64,000 nt of DNA from a virus: positions 1 to 64,000 of IMG/VR virus record IMGVR_UViG_3300044623_001154, one strand, 5' to 3'. This document shows positions 1-7,764 of this stretch, in pieces. A program made the position numbers and the translations under genes. Each line of letters opens with the position of its first letter. Positions within the stretch are counted from its first letter, which is position 1. The notes beneath the pieces are model-generated. The model worked only from the letters and a program-made list of their open reading frames with translations, did no database searches and was not told the origin of the DNA.

Positions 1-1
1 G

Positions 2-763
2 GATGATGAAAGACAAGAGTTAATAAAATCAATGAGTGTTAATAATGATATTAATTATGATGATTTAATAAGTCGACTTGGTGATGATGATGCGACTATT
101 AGTATGGATGATTTATTTAGTTTAAAAGAATCAATACGAAAAGTATTAAGGGAAGAGGTTGAGAGGAAATATCTTAAACCATCACCAAATTCTGAAAAGT
201 TAATTTACGAAATATTAAACAAACTTTTCTCAGGTGCTGATATGTATTACGAAAAAGTTTCGAAAGCCAGACACGATTTTGATTTCTGTAAAAATGGTAA
301 GCGAATTATCGAATTTATAATGTATTTTGATAATGATGATGACGCATGGGAAGATAAAAGGGCTTCAACAGAAAGGAATTTCCGAGAAGGTAACGTTCTA
401 ATATATCGTGAAACAATTGATGATATATTAAAACATATTCCTATTAGAAGAAATTATTTAAAACATATTTTTGATGAATGGTTTGAAGAAACATACTTAG
501 ATATGATACATGAAAAAATGGGACGTAATGATATAACAATTGACACAATTGATGAATTAACAGGTAGACCTGATGTTTGTGTTCCAACCCAAACAAAACC
601 TGATGAAATTACCGATGAGGAAATGATTGAGTATATTATGAAAAATACTTTATATCGTAGGGAACATATTGAAAAAAATGAATCGGAAGAGCCAGGTTGG
701 ATTGAAGATTTATATTTGAAAAAACTTCGTAAGAATAAACATGATGAGCTGAGAGGATATTAA
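2..763 (+). CDS. Hypothetical protein, 5' end outside window
   Basis: Function not recognised. The frame stays open to the left edge of the window, so the ATG at 32 may be internal. The part seen is acidic and helical; residues LKESIRKVLREEVERK resemble the basic helix of the leader peptides found further on. The stretch HIFDEWFEETY matches the C-terminal W-F/V-E module shared by many proteins here. A terminator follows at 781-807. Confidence 0.75.
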   Translation, partial: DDERQELIKSMSVNNDINYDDLISRLGDDDATISMDDLFSLKESIRKVLREEVERKYLKPSPNSEKLIYEILNKLFSGADMYYEKVSKARHDFDFCKNGKRIIEFIMYFDNDDDAWEDKRASTERNFREGNVLIYRETIDDILKHIPIRRNYLKHIFDEWFEETYLDMIHEKMGRNDITIDTIDELTGRPDVCVPTQTKPDEITDEEMIEYIMKNTLYRREHIEKNESEEPGWIEDLYLKKLRKNKHDELRGY

Positions 764-780
764 TTTAAAATAATATGCGA

Positions 781-807
781 GGGATAATGAAAGTTATCCC
801 TTTTTTT
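781..807 (+). terminator. Rho-independent terminator
   Basis: GGGATAA / TTATCCC stem with a 6-nt loop followed by seven T. It ends the first gene and directly precedes the next promoter. Confidence 0.85.
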
Positions 808-809
808 AT

Positions 810-817
810 TATATTTG
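810..817 (+). promoter_or_regulatory. Bacteroidota-type -7 box TATATTTG
   Basis: Matches TAnnTTTG. Only four bases separate it from the ATG at 822, so the transcript should start at or next to the start codon (leaderless). Confidence 0.7.
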
Positions 818-821
818 ACCT

Positions 822-1049
822 ATGGAAACGACAGACATCAAAGTAGGCAACGAATTTAACCCTTTTGGGTTGTCATATTGGAGAAATTCTTCAAAACCTT
901 ATAGTATTGAAGAGTATAAAGGTTATCATCCAAACATTATGGAAATTACCAACACTCTAAAAATCACTAAAATTGAAGGTGACGCACTTATTTTTAATGA
1001 TGGTGAGTATATTATTGACAAGAAATATTTTAATAAAACAAAAATATGA
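822..1049 (+). CDS. Small hypothetical protein (75 aa)
   Basis: Not recognised. A small soluble protein with beta-strand-like sequence; the C-terminal half (LKITKIEGDALIFNDGEYIID) could be an SH3-like barrel. Starts four bases after a TATATTTG box. Its stop overlaps the next ATG by four bases, so the two are probably translated together. Confidence 0.8.
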   Translation: METTDIKVGNEFNPFGLSYWRNSSKPYSIEEYKGYHPNIMEITNTLKITKIEGDALIFNDGEYIIDKKYFNKTKI

Positions 1050-1237
1050 CAACAGATAAAAACGGTAGAGACATCAAAGTAGGTGATTATGTTAAAGTAA
1101 TTAACCGAATTACAGGTTCAATTGAGGATTCAGGTAAGATTACCAAAATAGATGGAAGACAAGTTCATCTTGGTGTTAAGTTGATTGATATTGTAGTAAT
1201 TGATAATGTTTATTTAAGTGACCAAATTGTTAAATAA
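1046..1237 (+). CDS. Small SH3-like/KOW-like hypothetical protein
   Basis: 63 aa. DIKVGDYVKVINR followed by alternating hydrophobic strands (GKITKIDGRQVHL) suggests a small SH3-like barrel. It shares the phrase DIKVG with the preceding protein, hinting at common descent. ATGA overlap with the upstream gene. No function can be assigned. Confidence 0.75.
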   Translation: MTTDKNGRDIKVGDYVKVINRITGSIEDSGKITKIDGRQVHLGVKLIDIVVIDNVYLSDQIVK

Positions 1238-1238
1238 T

Positions 1239-1745
1239 ATGGATATTGAAAAACTAAATATGGGTGAGCTTATTGAATTAAGAAATAGAATTCAATATCG
1301 TATTGATAATTATAGTGACGGATATTTGTATATCTGTTCCGTTCGCCAATATGGAAGTGTGTGGGAAGAAAAACCTAATAACCTTTATACCCTAAGTGAC
1401 TTATGTGATTCATATTACGGTGATAATGGTATTGTTGATGTATATACCAATAACCCTAATTTAAAGTTTCCTGAAATGGAATTCTATAACTATGGGGATG
1501 TTATGTTCATTAAGACTGAATATGATTATAGAGAGTGGGTTAAATTCAATAAATCACGTAATTTAATTGATTCTATAAGAGAACAAGTTGATGCTTGGGA
1601 GGATAGAGATAATCTTCCGTTCAGGAGTAGACCTATGTTTAAACCTGTTTGGTCAAAAGAAGAATTGGAAGATGAGGTTAAAGAGTTTGAGAACAAAACG
1701 TGGGATTTTGTTGAACCTGTAAGTATGGTATTAAACGAAGAATAA
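1239..1745 (+). CDS. Hypothetical protein (168 aa)
   Basis: Unrecognised soluble protein. The N-terminus (MDIEKLNMGELIELRNRIQYRI) is helical and is followed by an aromatic mixed region and an acidic C-terminus. I chose ATG 1239, one base after the upstream stop, over a TTG at 1218 that would overlap the previous gene. Part of a tightly spaced run of small genes. Confidence 0.8.
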   Translation: MDIEKLNMGELIELRNRIQYRIDNYSDGYLYICSVRQYGSVWEEKPNNLYTLSDLCDSYYGDNGIVDVYTNNPNLKFPEMEFYNYGDVMFIKTEYDYREWVKFNKSRNLIDSIREQVDAWEDRDNLPFRSRPMFKPVWSKEELEDEVKEFENKTWDFVEPVSMVLNEE

Positions 1746-1746
1746 T

Positions 1747-1941
1747 ATGAAGAAATACAATTTAATAGTGCTCGCAGGTTATACACATTGGACCGTCTCA
1801 GTATTTGCGACCAAATTTCGCAACACAACAAATGATAGTTCAAGTTCAGGGTTTTACTCATTTTATGATGAGAACATACTTGTTGCTTGTTACCCAATTG
1901 AAAAGACAATAATAACAGGTATAGAAGAAATGGAAGAGTAA
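1747..1941 (+). CDS. Small hypothetical protein (64 aa)
   Basis: MKKYNLIVLAGYTHWTVSVFATKFRNTTN... is a short mixed protein with a mildly hydrophobic N-terminus, too weak to call a signal peptide. It lies one base after the previous stop and just before a lipoprotein gene. Function unknown. Confidence 0.7.
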   Translation: MKKYNLIVLAGYTHWTVSVFATKFRNTTNDSSSSGFYSFYDENILVACYPIEKTIITGIEEMEE

Positions 1942-1942
1942 T

Positions 1943-2158
1943 ATGAGAAAATTAATATTAGTAATCTTAGTGGGGATATTACTATCCTGTGATGATGGAT
2001 TCAAACACGAAATTGGGGATGTAACAACTTATAAGTTATATAGTAACCGAGTATTGATATTGGATACTTTAACTAAAAACGGAAAACCTTACTATAAAAT
2101 ACAAGCCGAACCTGATTGTAATAGTTGTAAAGAAGCGTCTGAATTAGAATTAAATTAA
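1943..2158 (+). CDS. Small lipoprotein
   Basis: 71 aa with a lipoprotein signal: KK/R start, hydrophobic stretch ILVILVGILLS and lipobox LLSC with Cys16, followed by DD, which may affect sorting. The mature part contains a CxxC pair (DCNSCKE). A phage-encoded lipoprotein could act in superinfection exclusion or lysis, but that is only a guess. The stop overlaps the next ATG. Confidence 0.75.
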   Translation: MRKLILVILVGILLSCDDGFKHEIGDVTTYKLYSNRVLILDTLTKNGKPYYKIQAEPDCNSCKEASELELN

Positions 2159-2352
2159 TGGGTAAAAACAAACACGTATCACTTAGAAAGATAACAACCC
2201 GTAATTCAAATGACGATGAGGTTGTTATTTTCGAACAAAACCACTATAATGAATGGGCATACACGGTAATGCAAGTTAATGGTAAAGAAGTTAATGATGG
2301 TGCTTGGGATTATCTTTCAAGTGCTTTAAAAGCAAGTGAGAAATATGGGTAA
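2158..2352 (+). CDS. Small hypothetical protein (64 aa)
   Basis: Basic N-terminus followed by a likely beta-rich body (EVVIFEQNHYNEWAYTVMQVNGKEV) and a C-terminal helix. Unrecognised. Start and stop overlap the genes on either side, indicating translational coupling. Confidence 0.7.
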   Translation: MGKNKHVSLRKITTRNSNDDEVVIFEQNHYNEWAYTVMQVNGKEVNDGAWDYLSSALKASEKYG

Positions 2353-2560
2353 CATCGGTAAAGAAATTAAGGACTTCTACTGTAATGGTTTCGCTGGTAG
2401 AAGATATGATTTAACAGGTAGTATTATTGAAGCCGAAGGTGAAGATTGGGTTGTTATTAGAACTGATGAAGGTGAACCAATCTTTATGAACCTACAAGAT
2501 GGAGATAAACAAGAATATGTTAATGATTGGACCAAATTTAATTATGATGAAGAAATTTAA
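2345..2560 (+). CDS. Small hypothetical protein (71 aa)
   Basis: Acidic protein (MGNIGKEIKDFYCNGFAGRRYDL...) with a probable small beta domain (IIEAEGEDWVVIRTDEGEPIFMNL). ATG 2345 is preferred to an upstream GTG because this overlap style is usual here. Unrecognised. Confidence 0.7.
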   Translation: MGNIGKEIKDFYCNGFAGRRYDLTGSIIEAEGEDWVVIRTDEGEPIFMNLQDGDKQEYVNDWTKFNYDEEI

Positions 2561-2624
2561 TACGTACACCAACTACAAAACCTATACTTTGCATTAACAG
2601 GAGAAGAACTTTTATTAAAAGAAT

Positions 2625-2984
2625 ATGAAAAATAAAATGCTTATAGTGGACGATGAGGAGGACATCTTAATATTCTTATCTCATCACTTCAATAAAAATG
2701 GTTTCGATGTTACAACATCATTAGATGGTTCCATAGGTTTATCTGAATTTAAAAAGAAAAAATTTGATATTGTTATAACTGATATACGTATGCCAAATAT
2801 GGATGGTATAGAAATGTGTGGTGAGATAAAAAAACAAGATGATACTACACCAATCATATTTTTAACTGCGGTTACGGATGATTATAAAATATTACATGCA
2901 ATGAGAACAGGTGCGTCCCAATTTGTTGATAAACCAATCAAACTAGATGAACTAACAGATATTGTTAATAATTTGGTTAATTAA
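2625..2984 (+). CDS. Single-domain response regulator (CheY-like receiver)
   Basis: 119 aa, one complete receiver domain. Acidic pocket D9 D10, phospho-acceptor D53 (VITDIRMPNMDG), conserved Thr in FLTAV and Lys in VDKP are all present. There is no output domain, so it must act by protein contact, as CheY or Spo0F do. No kinase is adjacent; the only one in the window is at 50.0-52.2 kb. Possibly acquired from a host two-component system. Confidence 0.93.
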   Translation: MKNKMLIVDDEEDILIFLSHHFNKNGFDVTTSLDGSIGLSEFKKKKFDIVITDIRMPNMDGIEMCGEIKKQDDTTPIIFLTAVTDDYKILHAMRTGASQFVDKPIKLDELTDIVNNLVN

Positions 2985-2996
2985 AATTGTGAAAAA

Positions 2997-3077
2997 ATGA
3001 GTGACGACAAAGAATTAAAAGAAGTAATCAGTGGTTGGTTAGATGATGATGGTTGTTTAATCCTGAGAAGAATATGA
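2997..3077 (+). CDS. Tiny ORF (26 aa)
   Basis: MSDDKELKEVISGWLDDDGC... An acidic micro-protein whose ISGWLDDD recalls the W-L/F-x-E/D C-terminal module of other proteins here. Its TGA overlaps the next ATG (ATGA), which is the main support. It may be the relic of a longer gene. Confidence 0.45.
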   Translation: MSDDKELKEVISGWLDDDGCLILRRI

Positions 3078-3271
3078 ACATATCAAGATTAACATTGATA
3101 AACGCCGAATTTAACCAATGGAACGGATTTAACTTTTCATTGGGTGGGGTTGAACTAAATTTCGGTAATAAAACATTTGAGGGTGATTTATTATCATTAT
3201 CCTTTTCAAGGGACCACTTTATAATCGGATTGTGTTTTTTTGATATAATAATTTCAAAACCAATACATTAA
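3074..3271 (+). CDS. Small hypothetical protein (65 aa)
   Basis: MNISRLTLINAEFNQWNGF... beta-strand-like, unrecognised. ATG 3074 overlaps the preceding TGA; an in-frame TTG at 3053 is less likely. A terminator follows at 3296. Confidence 0.6.
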   Translation: MNISRLTLINAEFNQWNGFNFSLGGVELNFGNKTFEGDLLSLSFSRDHFIIGLCFFDIIISKPIH

Positions 3272-3295
3272 AACTTAAAAGAAATATAATTCAAT

Positions 3296-3321
3296 CCCCA
3301 ATGATAAGTTGGGGTTTTTTT
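3296..3321 (+). terminator. Rho-independent terminator
   Basis: CCCCAA / TTGGGG stem, 7-nt loop, then a run of seven T. Confidence 0.85.
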
Positions 3322-3323
3322 AT

Positions 3324-3331
3324 TATATTTG
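3324..3331 (+). promoter_or_regulatory. TATATTTG promoter box
   Basis: TAnnTTTG-type -7 box right after a terminator, 14 nt before the ATG at 3346. Confidence 0.65.
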
Positions 3332-3345
3332 TAAAAAAAGAAAAT

Positions 3346-3564
3346 ATGGGACTAATAATTTTTATCGCAGTACTTCTAACGTTAATCAATATCGTTATGA
3401 CTAAACAACTAACTAGCTTGCTAATACATAGCAGACTTGACACCCAATTCTTTTATAGATTATGTCTAATCCCTCCAATTGGGATTGTAACATATTGTTT
3501 AGCTATTATTGTAATAGTCATAACAGTTTTAATATTCACGGTTATGGATATTTGGTATAAATAA
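3346..3564 (+). CDS. Small two-helix membrane protein
   Basis: 72 aa with hydrophobic segments at about residues 2-18 and 44-68 joined by a polar loop. Inner-membrane location likely. First gene after a terminator and a TATATTTG promoter. Function unknown. Confidence 0.7.
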   Translation: MGLIIFIAVLLTLINIVMTKQLTSLLIHSRLDTQFFYRLCLIPPIGIVTYCLAIIVIVITVLIFTVMDIWYK

Positions 3565-3579
3565 TTTAAAGAAAAGATT

Positions 3580-3651
3580 ATGGCGGTAATTGGAATTATA
3601 ATGGTGGTATTATTCATCAAAGGTGTGTTATTCTTAGATAAAAAATTATGA
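3580..3651 (+). CDS. Tiny membrane peptide (23 aa)
   Basis: MAVIGIIMVVLFIKGVLFLDKKL is one hydrophobic helix with a basic tail; the TGA overlaps the next ATG. Supported by the coupling overlap and membrane character only. Confidence 0.45.
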   Translation: MAVIGIIMVVLFIKGVLFLDKKL

Positions 3652-4514
3652 GTTATCCTGAAACATTTAAAAAAGGGTTTATTACTGAGATTGAGAAAGA
3701 ACTCAAAAAATGTGAGATAATCTATAACCCAAACACAAAAGGTATTTGGTTTGTTAACCGAGAAGAAAAATATTGGTACTTAGAATATAAAATAGAAAGT
3801 AACTATCTATGGTGGAGATATGAATTTTTTAATATGTTAAAAACCTTATTTTCTATGCCTGATGAGGTATTTAATGATGTAATCTCTGAGTGGGTGGAAG
3901 ACACCCTAAATTGTAAGGTACTCTCAATCCACCACGTGTATTTTACATCTTCCACATTGGTGGAAGAGACCCTAAATTGTAAGGTACTCAAAATAGATGA
4001 AAGAAATTTCCCCCAAAATAAATTGGTGGAAGACACCCTAAATGGTAAGGTAGTCACAACTTGGTTGACTCCAGCAGAAAAAAATCCTTGGGTGGAAGAA
4101 ACCCTAAATATTAAGGTAGATTCAATGTGTGGTAGAAATGATGATTGGAATGAACAGGTGGAAGAAACACTAATTTGTAAGGTACTCAAAACAATAAGAA
4201 GAGACGGTTTTAAAGAATCTTCGGTGGAAGACACACTAAATTGTAAGGTACTCACAACGGCCCATTTCGAAAGTAAATCCTTGTTCAGGGTGGAAGAAAC
4301 CCTAAATTGTAAGGTACTCAAAACAAATCTAAAAAACACTGCAGATATATATGCGGTGGAAGAGACCCTAAATTGTAAGGTACTCAAAACTAGGTATGAG
4401 CTACAAAACGATGGGATAAAGGTGGAACAGACCCTAAATTGTAAGGTAGTCTCAACACAGAACCATTCATTAAAACAAATTGAATTGGTGGAAGAGACAC
4501 TAAATTTAAAATAA
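3648..4514 (+). CDS. Protein with nine 22-residue repeats (V-E-E/D-T-L-N-C-K-V)
   Basis: 288 aa. Residues 1-82 form a unique domain (W-rich, GIWFVNREEKYWYLEY). From about residue 83 come nine perfect-length 22-residue units plus a truncated tenth. In each unit some 12 residues are conserved (VEETLNCKVLKT) and some 10 are almost unrelated. The first unit is preceded by DVISEW, giving EWVEDTLNCKV, which matches the W-F-E-E-T-x-N-x-K-V C-terminal module of many proteins in this window, so the array seems to be an amplified module. No signal peptide. Function unknown; a binding scaffold is possible. ATGA overlap with the upstream ORF. Confidence 0.85.
   Translation: MSYPETFKKGFITEIEKELKKCEIIYNPNTKGIWFVNREEKYWYLEYKIESNYLWWRYEFFNMLKTLFSMPDEVFNDVISEWVEDTLNCKVLSIHHVYFTSSTLVEETLNCKVLKIDERNFPQNKLVEDTLNGKVVTTWLTPAEKNPWVEETLNIKVDSMCGRNDDWNEQVEETLICKVLKTIRRDGFKESSVEDTLNCKVLTTAHFESKSLFRVEETLNCKVLKTNLKNTADIYAVEETLNCKVLKTRYELQNDGIKVEQTLNCKVVSTQNHSLKQIELVEETLNLK
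3894..4514 (+). repeat. 66-bp in-frame repeat array, nine units plus a partial
   Basis: Each 66-bp unit has about 30-33 bp of conserved DNA (gtggaagasaccctaaattg...) and 33-36 bp of unit-specific DNA. The period is exact and a multiple of three, so plus-strand and one minus-strand frame both stay open. Copies differ by several substitutions in the conserved part. Confidence 0.95.
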
Positions 4515-4570
4515 CGAGGGCAAATCTTACCCCTATTAAAATAACGAGAGTAATAAATACATCTGAAATT

Positions 4571-4807
4571 ATGACACAGGAAGACGCAAACGAATTAAAT
4601 AAAGAACAAGCATTAGAGGAGGGAAGACAACTAGCATTCCCATTATCAACAGGGTCAGGTTATCCTATTACAGGATTAACCAAAAGAGAATATATGGCAA
4701 CACAACTAATGGTGGGTTTACTATCAAACGGTCATAAAAAAGAAATTGCCGCAGGTCTCGCAGTTCAAGCAACCGAATTATTATTAATAGAACTAAATAA
4801 AAAATAA
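4571..4807 (+). CDS. Hypothetical phage protein (78 aa)
   Basis: MTQEDANELNKEQALEEG... then SGYPITGLTKREYMATQLMVGLLSNG and a helical tail. KREYMA followed by small-residue helices is common in small phage proteins of unknown function. Soluble. The stop overlaps the next ATG by one base. Confidence 0.75.
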   Translation: MTQEDANELNKEQALEEGRQLAFPLSTGSGYPITGLTKREYMATQLMVGLLSNGHKKEIAAGLAVQATELLLIELNKK

Positions 4808-4941
4808 TGAAAACACCGAAAGAAGTATTAGATGAGTTTATCATCGGAATGCCTGATGAAGATTGTATGAAAGGATTCATCATAAAAGCAATGGAAGAGT
4901 ACGCCAAATTATATCACGAAGAACAATTAACTAAAAATTAA
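4807..4941 (+). CDS. Small hypothetical protein (44 aa)
   Basis: MKTPKEVLDEFIIGMPDEDC... an acidic helical protein coupled to the upstream gene (TAATG). Unrecognised. Confidence 0.6.
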   Translation: MKTPKEVLDEFIIGMPDEDCMKGFIIKAMEEYAKLYHEEQLTKN

Positions 4942-4946
4942 AAACA

Positions 4947-5129
4947 ATGATTACACTAACAATACTTTCAATAATATACTCAATCTTCGGATTGATGAGG
5001 TTTAAAAAAATATATGGACATTATAACGTTTATGATGAAGAGATGAAAGGGTGGACCTTGTTAGTCGCAATGACCACAATATACTCAAGTTTGATGGGAA
5101 TGGTGTTCATAGTAAAATACTTACCATAA
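4947..5129 (+). CDS. Small membrane protein (60 aa)
   Basis: Two likely membrane helices, residues 2-17 and about 38-56, joined by a charged loop. Location inner membrane; no function suggested. Five bases after the previous stop. Confidence 0.65.
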   Translation: MITLTILSIIYSIFGLMRFKKIYGHYNVYDEEMKGWTLLVAMTTIYSSLMGMVFIVKYLP

Positions 5130-5204
5130 CAACCCCGCGAAGGAATCACAGTTCAATATATCACAGACTTCAGTGGCAATGAACATACCAAAATAATGAA
5201 CGCT

Positions 5205-5720
5205 ATGAATCAAGAACATAAAGAAGCAATAATTAATTATGTAAATGAATTAGGACTAACCGATACCCTAACCATTGTCGGGGGGAACAAAGATATTATT
5301 AGAAAAGCATATATAGATAATCCTGAAAGATATATGGATTACCTAATTGGTAATCTACTTAAAGACCACCAACCTATTAATGATGAAATATATTTCTATA
5401 AACCAATAGTAATTGGTGGGTATAATAATTATGAGGTTATATTCGAATGTAAAAGACCTGACTATGAATTTAAACTTAATGGTGACCTTTATGTTAGTCG
5501 GCGTATATGGAACTACTTCTATGTTAATATTATGTGTTTTACCACTAAAGAAATAGAAAACACAATCAAATCATGGATAACTAAAAATATCCCTGACCTA
5601 AGTTCATTAACTCCTGTATGTAAACAACCTAATTTATCTTTCTCAGCATCAACCATGGGTTATCGTGAAATTAGTTTCGAAGATGAATATATGGTTTTAC
5701 CAAGTAATCACAGAATATGA
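5205..5720 (+). CDS. GG-module hypothetical protein, paralogue of the next gene
   Basis: About 171 aa. The N-terminal 45 residues (EAIINYVNELGLTDTLTIVGG-x-KDIIRKAYIDNP) define a module shared with the next gene and, more distantly, with proteins near 21.0, 21.9, 25.1, 25.6, 29.2 and 32.1 kb. IWNYFYVNIM follows, and the C-terminus has the tryptophan module (KSWITKNIPDL). ATG 5205 is preferred to 5196 by alignment with the paralogue. Function unknown. Confidence 0.85.
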   Translation: MNQEHKEAIINYVNELGLTDTLTIVGGNKDIIRKAYIDNPERYMDYLIGNLLKDHQPINDEIYFYKPIVIGGYNNYEVIFECKRPDYEFKLNGDLYVSRRIWNYFYVNIMCFTTKEIENTIKSWITKNIPDLSSLTPVCKQPNLSFSASTMGYREISFEDEYMVLPSNHRI

Positions 5721-6172
5721 ACCAAGAACATAAAAACACCATAATCAATATGGTTAACGATATAGGAATCAGTAACACCTTAGACATAATCGGGGGTGAT
5801 AAAGATATTATCAGAAAAGTATATATAGATAATCCTGAATCTTATCTCGACTACTTAATAGGTAACCTATATCCAATGAAAGATTCATACGGATTAAATC
5901 GGTGGGTATATGAATATAAAGTTAATGTACTACACTATGAAGATAGTACAGATACGATTCTTATTGATGATTATATATGGAACTACTTCTATAAAAGTGT
6001 TATGCAATTTGATGATAGAACTATAGAATCCATACTCACTAAATGGTTATGTAAACACTACCCAAAACTATCCGAAAGAAAACCAATACCATATACTGAT
6101 TGGTGGGATGTGGATAAAAAAATAAATGCTCTTGCTGATGAATACAAATATTTTATGGGTTATAATCAATAA
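5717..6172 (+). CDS. GG-module hypothetical protein (151 aa)
   Basis: Tandem paralogue of the preceding gene: MNQEHK start, NTLDIIGGDKDIIRKVYIDNP module, central IWNYFY and C-terminal TKWLCKHYPKL. ATGA overlap with its sister. The duplicated pair probably acts as a complex or as diverged variants of one function; nothing shows which. Confidence 0.85.
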   Translation: MNQEHKNTIINMVNDIGISNTLDIIGGDKDIIRKVYIDNPESYLDYLIGNLYPMKDSYGLNRWVYEYKVNVLHYEDSTDTILIDDYIWNYFYKSVMQFDDRTIESILTKWLCKHYPKLSERKPIPYTDWWDVDKKINALADEYKYFMGYNQ

Positions 6173-6777
6173 TAATTAATGTAAACTACATATAAGATTA
6201 AACTATTTATTCCTAACTCCCGTTCCGTTTACACTCCACTACGTTATCCATTCATACTCTAATCATATATGTAGTTTCTCCTGTTCATTATATATAACCG
6301 TTCATTGTCACTGAACATACAATCCTACTGAACACTTTCCCCCCATTTAATCAAGACCCCCTTTTTACTATCAGACCTTACCATAGATTAACTATATCCC
6401 ATTATGATGGGGATTATATCAAATAACATATAAAAGTACACCACAGGTGTTAATTGTATGTTTATACATATAATCCCCCTTTAATAGGACTTATAGTAAG
6501 TTATACGAATTTCACTATGTAAGAATTCCTTACTAACTCAGGTTCCACCTGTTTACACTAACCTCTTTACTGTAACTTTTTTAACTGTCCTAATATAATA
6601 TAATCTGATGAGGTGTCTGTCATTTTGTCCCACTAATTACCACCATAAATGGTCCGTTGAAGATACTTTCCTAACACACTACGTGTTCACACGCCTCCTG
6701 TACCTTAAACTAGAATATTTGCTGGGTTTTATATATAGTAAATAAACTAGACCTACAGACCCCTACAGAGGGGATTT

Positions 6778-6793
6778 ATTGGTCACTACACTA
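6778..6793 (+). repeat. 16-bp direct repeat, copy 1
   Basis: ATTGGTCACTACACTA, identical to 7611-7626. Confidence 0.9.
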
Positions 6794-6890
6794 TCAACAA
6801 CCAAACATCCGAACTAAAAAAATGGGGGTTGTGGTAAGAAGTGGGAACCCAAATACCCGTCAAGCGATTATCCCCATCCCCAAGCACGAC

Positions 6891-6903
6891 TGACATTTTG
6901 TCA
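6891..6903. promoter_or_regulatory. Palindromic operator-like site TGACATTTTGTCA
   Basis: Perfect 5-3-5 inverted repeat, identical to the copy at 53508 ahead of dnaK. Confidence 0.7.
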
Positions 6904-7040
6904 AAAACAAGTTTTTTAACATAAAAAGTTATTAACAATTCCCCACTGTCATAGTGTCAGGTCCATTTCCCCCAATAAAGTTATCAACATTAATGGTGTT
7001 CATAAGTCACATTTACTGTACCATCAGGAAAGTTATCAAC

Positions 7041-7071
7041 TTGACATACTGTCAGGTGTTAATATATTTAT
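7041..7071 (+). promoter_or_regulatory. Promoter with overlapping operator for the 7076 gene
   Basis: TTGACA (7041-7046) lies 18 bp before TATTTAT (7065-7071), which is four bases from the ATG. The palindrome TGACATACTGTCA (7042-7054) covers the TTGACA box, so a bound dimer would block transcription. Confidence 0.65.
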
Positions 7072-7075
7072 ATAT

Positions 7076-7375
7076 ATGGAAATATTAAATGACTTCGGAA
7101 TAGAAATAAAAGATGAAACCCCAAAGATAAGTGTGAACTATACCAATGGGGATTATACAGGAACCTGTGTATACGAGATAGTAGAAAAGGTGGGAACTAA
7201 TAAACCAATCAGACAGACCATTATAATCCTGACCCACTCAGATATGGGGGAAGTAATTGACTATTGGAATACTAAGGAGAAATTAAATGAAGAGAACTAT
7301 AATGAAGTATCTACTTCAATCAGGAGACACTCTCGTCAGATGGTGGATGAATATCTTCAAGGTCAGTCTCACTAA
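7076..7375 (+). CDS. Hypothetical protein (99 aa)
   Basis: Unrecognised. Mixed alpha/beta protein with strands YTGTCVYEIVEK and RQTIIILTHSD and a polar C-terminal helix. It stands alone in the regulatory region under an operator-covered promoter. Its 3' end overlaps an opposite-strand gene. Confidence 0.75.
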   Translation: MEILNDFGIEIKDETPKISVNYTNGDYTGTCVYEIVEKVGTNKPIRQTIIILTHSDMGEVIDYWNTKEKLNEENYNEVSTSIRRHSRQMVDEYLQGQSH

Positions 7376-7502
7376 CCACATGTCTGTTCCACCATACACG
7401 TAGTCTATGACCTTCAGGTAAACTCCTGAAGGTTACATCCAAGATGTAAAACACCCCAATGAATGAGGCCATAACCAACCATATAATAAAAAGTATCTTC
7501 AT
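7320..7502 (-). CDS. Small membrane-anchored protein (60 aa)
   Basis: MKILFIIWLVMASFIGVFYIL is one membrane helix, followed by a basic WWNRH stretch and an acidic tail. I start at the ATG at 7502 rather than an upstream in-frame ATG. Convergent with the 7076 gene, overlapping it by 56 bp. Holin-like size, but no other evidence for that role. Confidence 0.55.
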   Translation of the reverse strand: MKILFIIWLVMASFIGVFYILDVTFRSLPEGHRLRVWWNRHVVSETDLEDIHPPSDESVS

Positions 7503-7588
7503 ATATAAATTATAATCAATTATAGTGGGGAAATCAAATCTTTGTTGTATATTCATATTAAGTATTCACAATCTAATATGTATCAATC

Positions 7589-7729
7589 ATGGGAGCAACT
7601 GAAATAAAATATTGGTCACTACACTACCACGTGTATGTTAAGTTGGTTAATAACAAACCTGTAGACAACTGTGACCCTGAGGCAATCAACTACTTCACAT
7701 TATATATCAAAAATAATTCCCCATTCTAA
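7589..7729 (+). CDS. Short hypothetical protein (46 aa)
   Basis: MGATEIKYWSLHYHVYVKLV... polar and beta-like. A hairpin (TTCCCCA / TGGGGGA) with a T-rich tail begins at its stop. The coding start includes the 16-bp repeat found at 6778. Plausible but unsupported by similarity. Confidence 0.45.
   Translation: MGATEIKYWSLHYHVYVKLVNNKPVDNCDPEAINYFTLYIKNNSPF
7611..7626 (+). repeat. 16-bp direct repeat, copy 2
   Basis: ATTGGTCACTACACTA, identical to 6778-6793; here inside a short ORF. Confidence 0.9.
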
Positions 7730-7748
7730 CGTGGGGGATTATTATTAT
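7717..7748 (+). terminator. Probable terminator
   Basis: ATTCCCCA ... TGGGGGAT hairpin followed by TTATTATTATTT. Confidence 0.55.
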
Positions 7749-7764
7749 TTGTATATTAGCATTG

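Larger units (their letters stand above)
6173..7075. other. 903-bp gene-free regulatory region
   Basis: No convincing gene on either strand. It holds a TTCA/TGAAC inverted repeat near 6300, TGACA-type palindromes at 6891 and 7042 with imperfect copies near 6618 and 6947, GTTATYAAC elements near 6929, 6981 and 7032, one copy of a 16-bp repeat (6778) and the promoter of the next gene. Base composition is C-rich on this strand in places. Confidence 0.6.

Noticed and set aside
3803-4387. 194-aa minus-strand ORF opposite the repeat gene
   Set aside because: Open only because the 66-bp period is a multiple of three; the sequence is the mirror of the repeat, and the plus frame has the overlap-coupled start.
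3894-4514. CRISPR array
   Set aside because: The period and repeat/spacer proportions look CRISPR-like, but the repeats carry several substitutions each, all units stay in one reading frame with exact 66-bp length, and no cas gene is near. A repeat protein explains it better.
6924-7040. DnaA boxes
   Set aside because: GTTATCAAC and GTTATTAAC resemble TTATCCACA only loosely; the sites are better described as their own palindromic motif.
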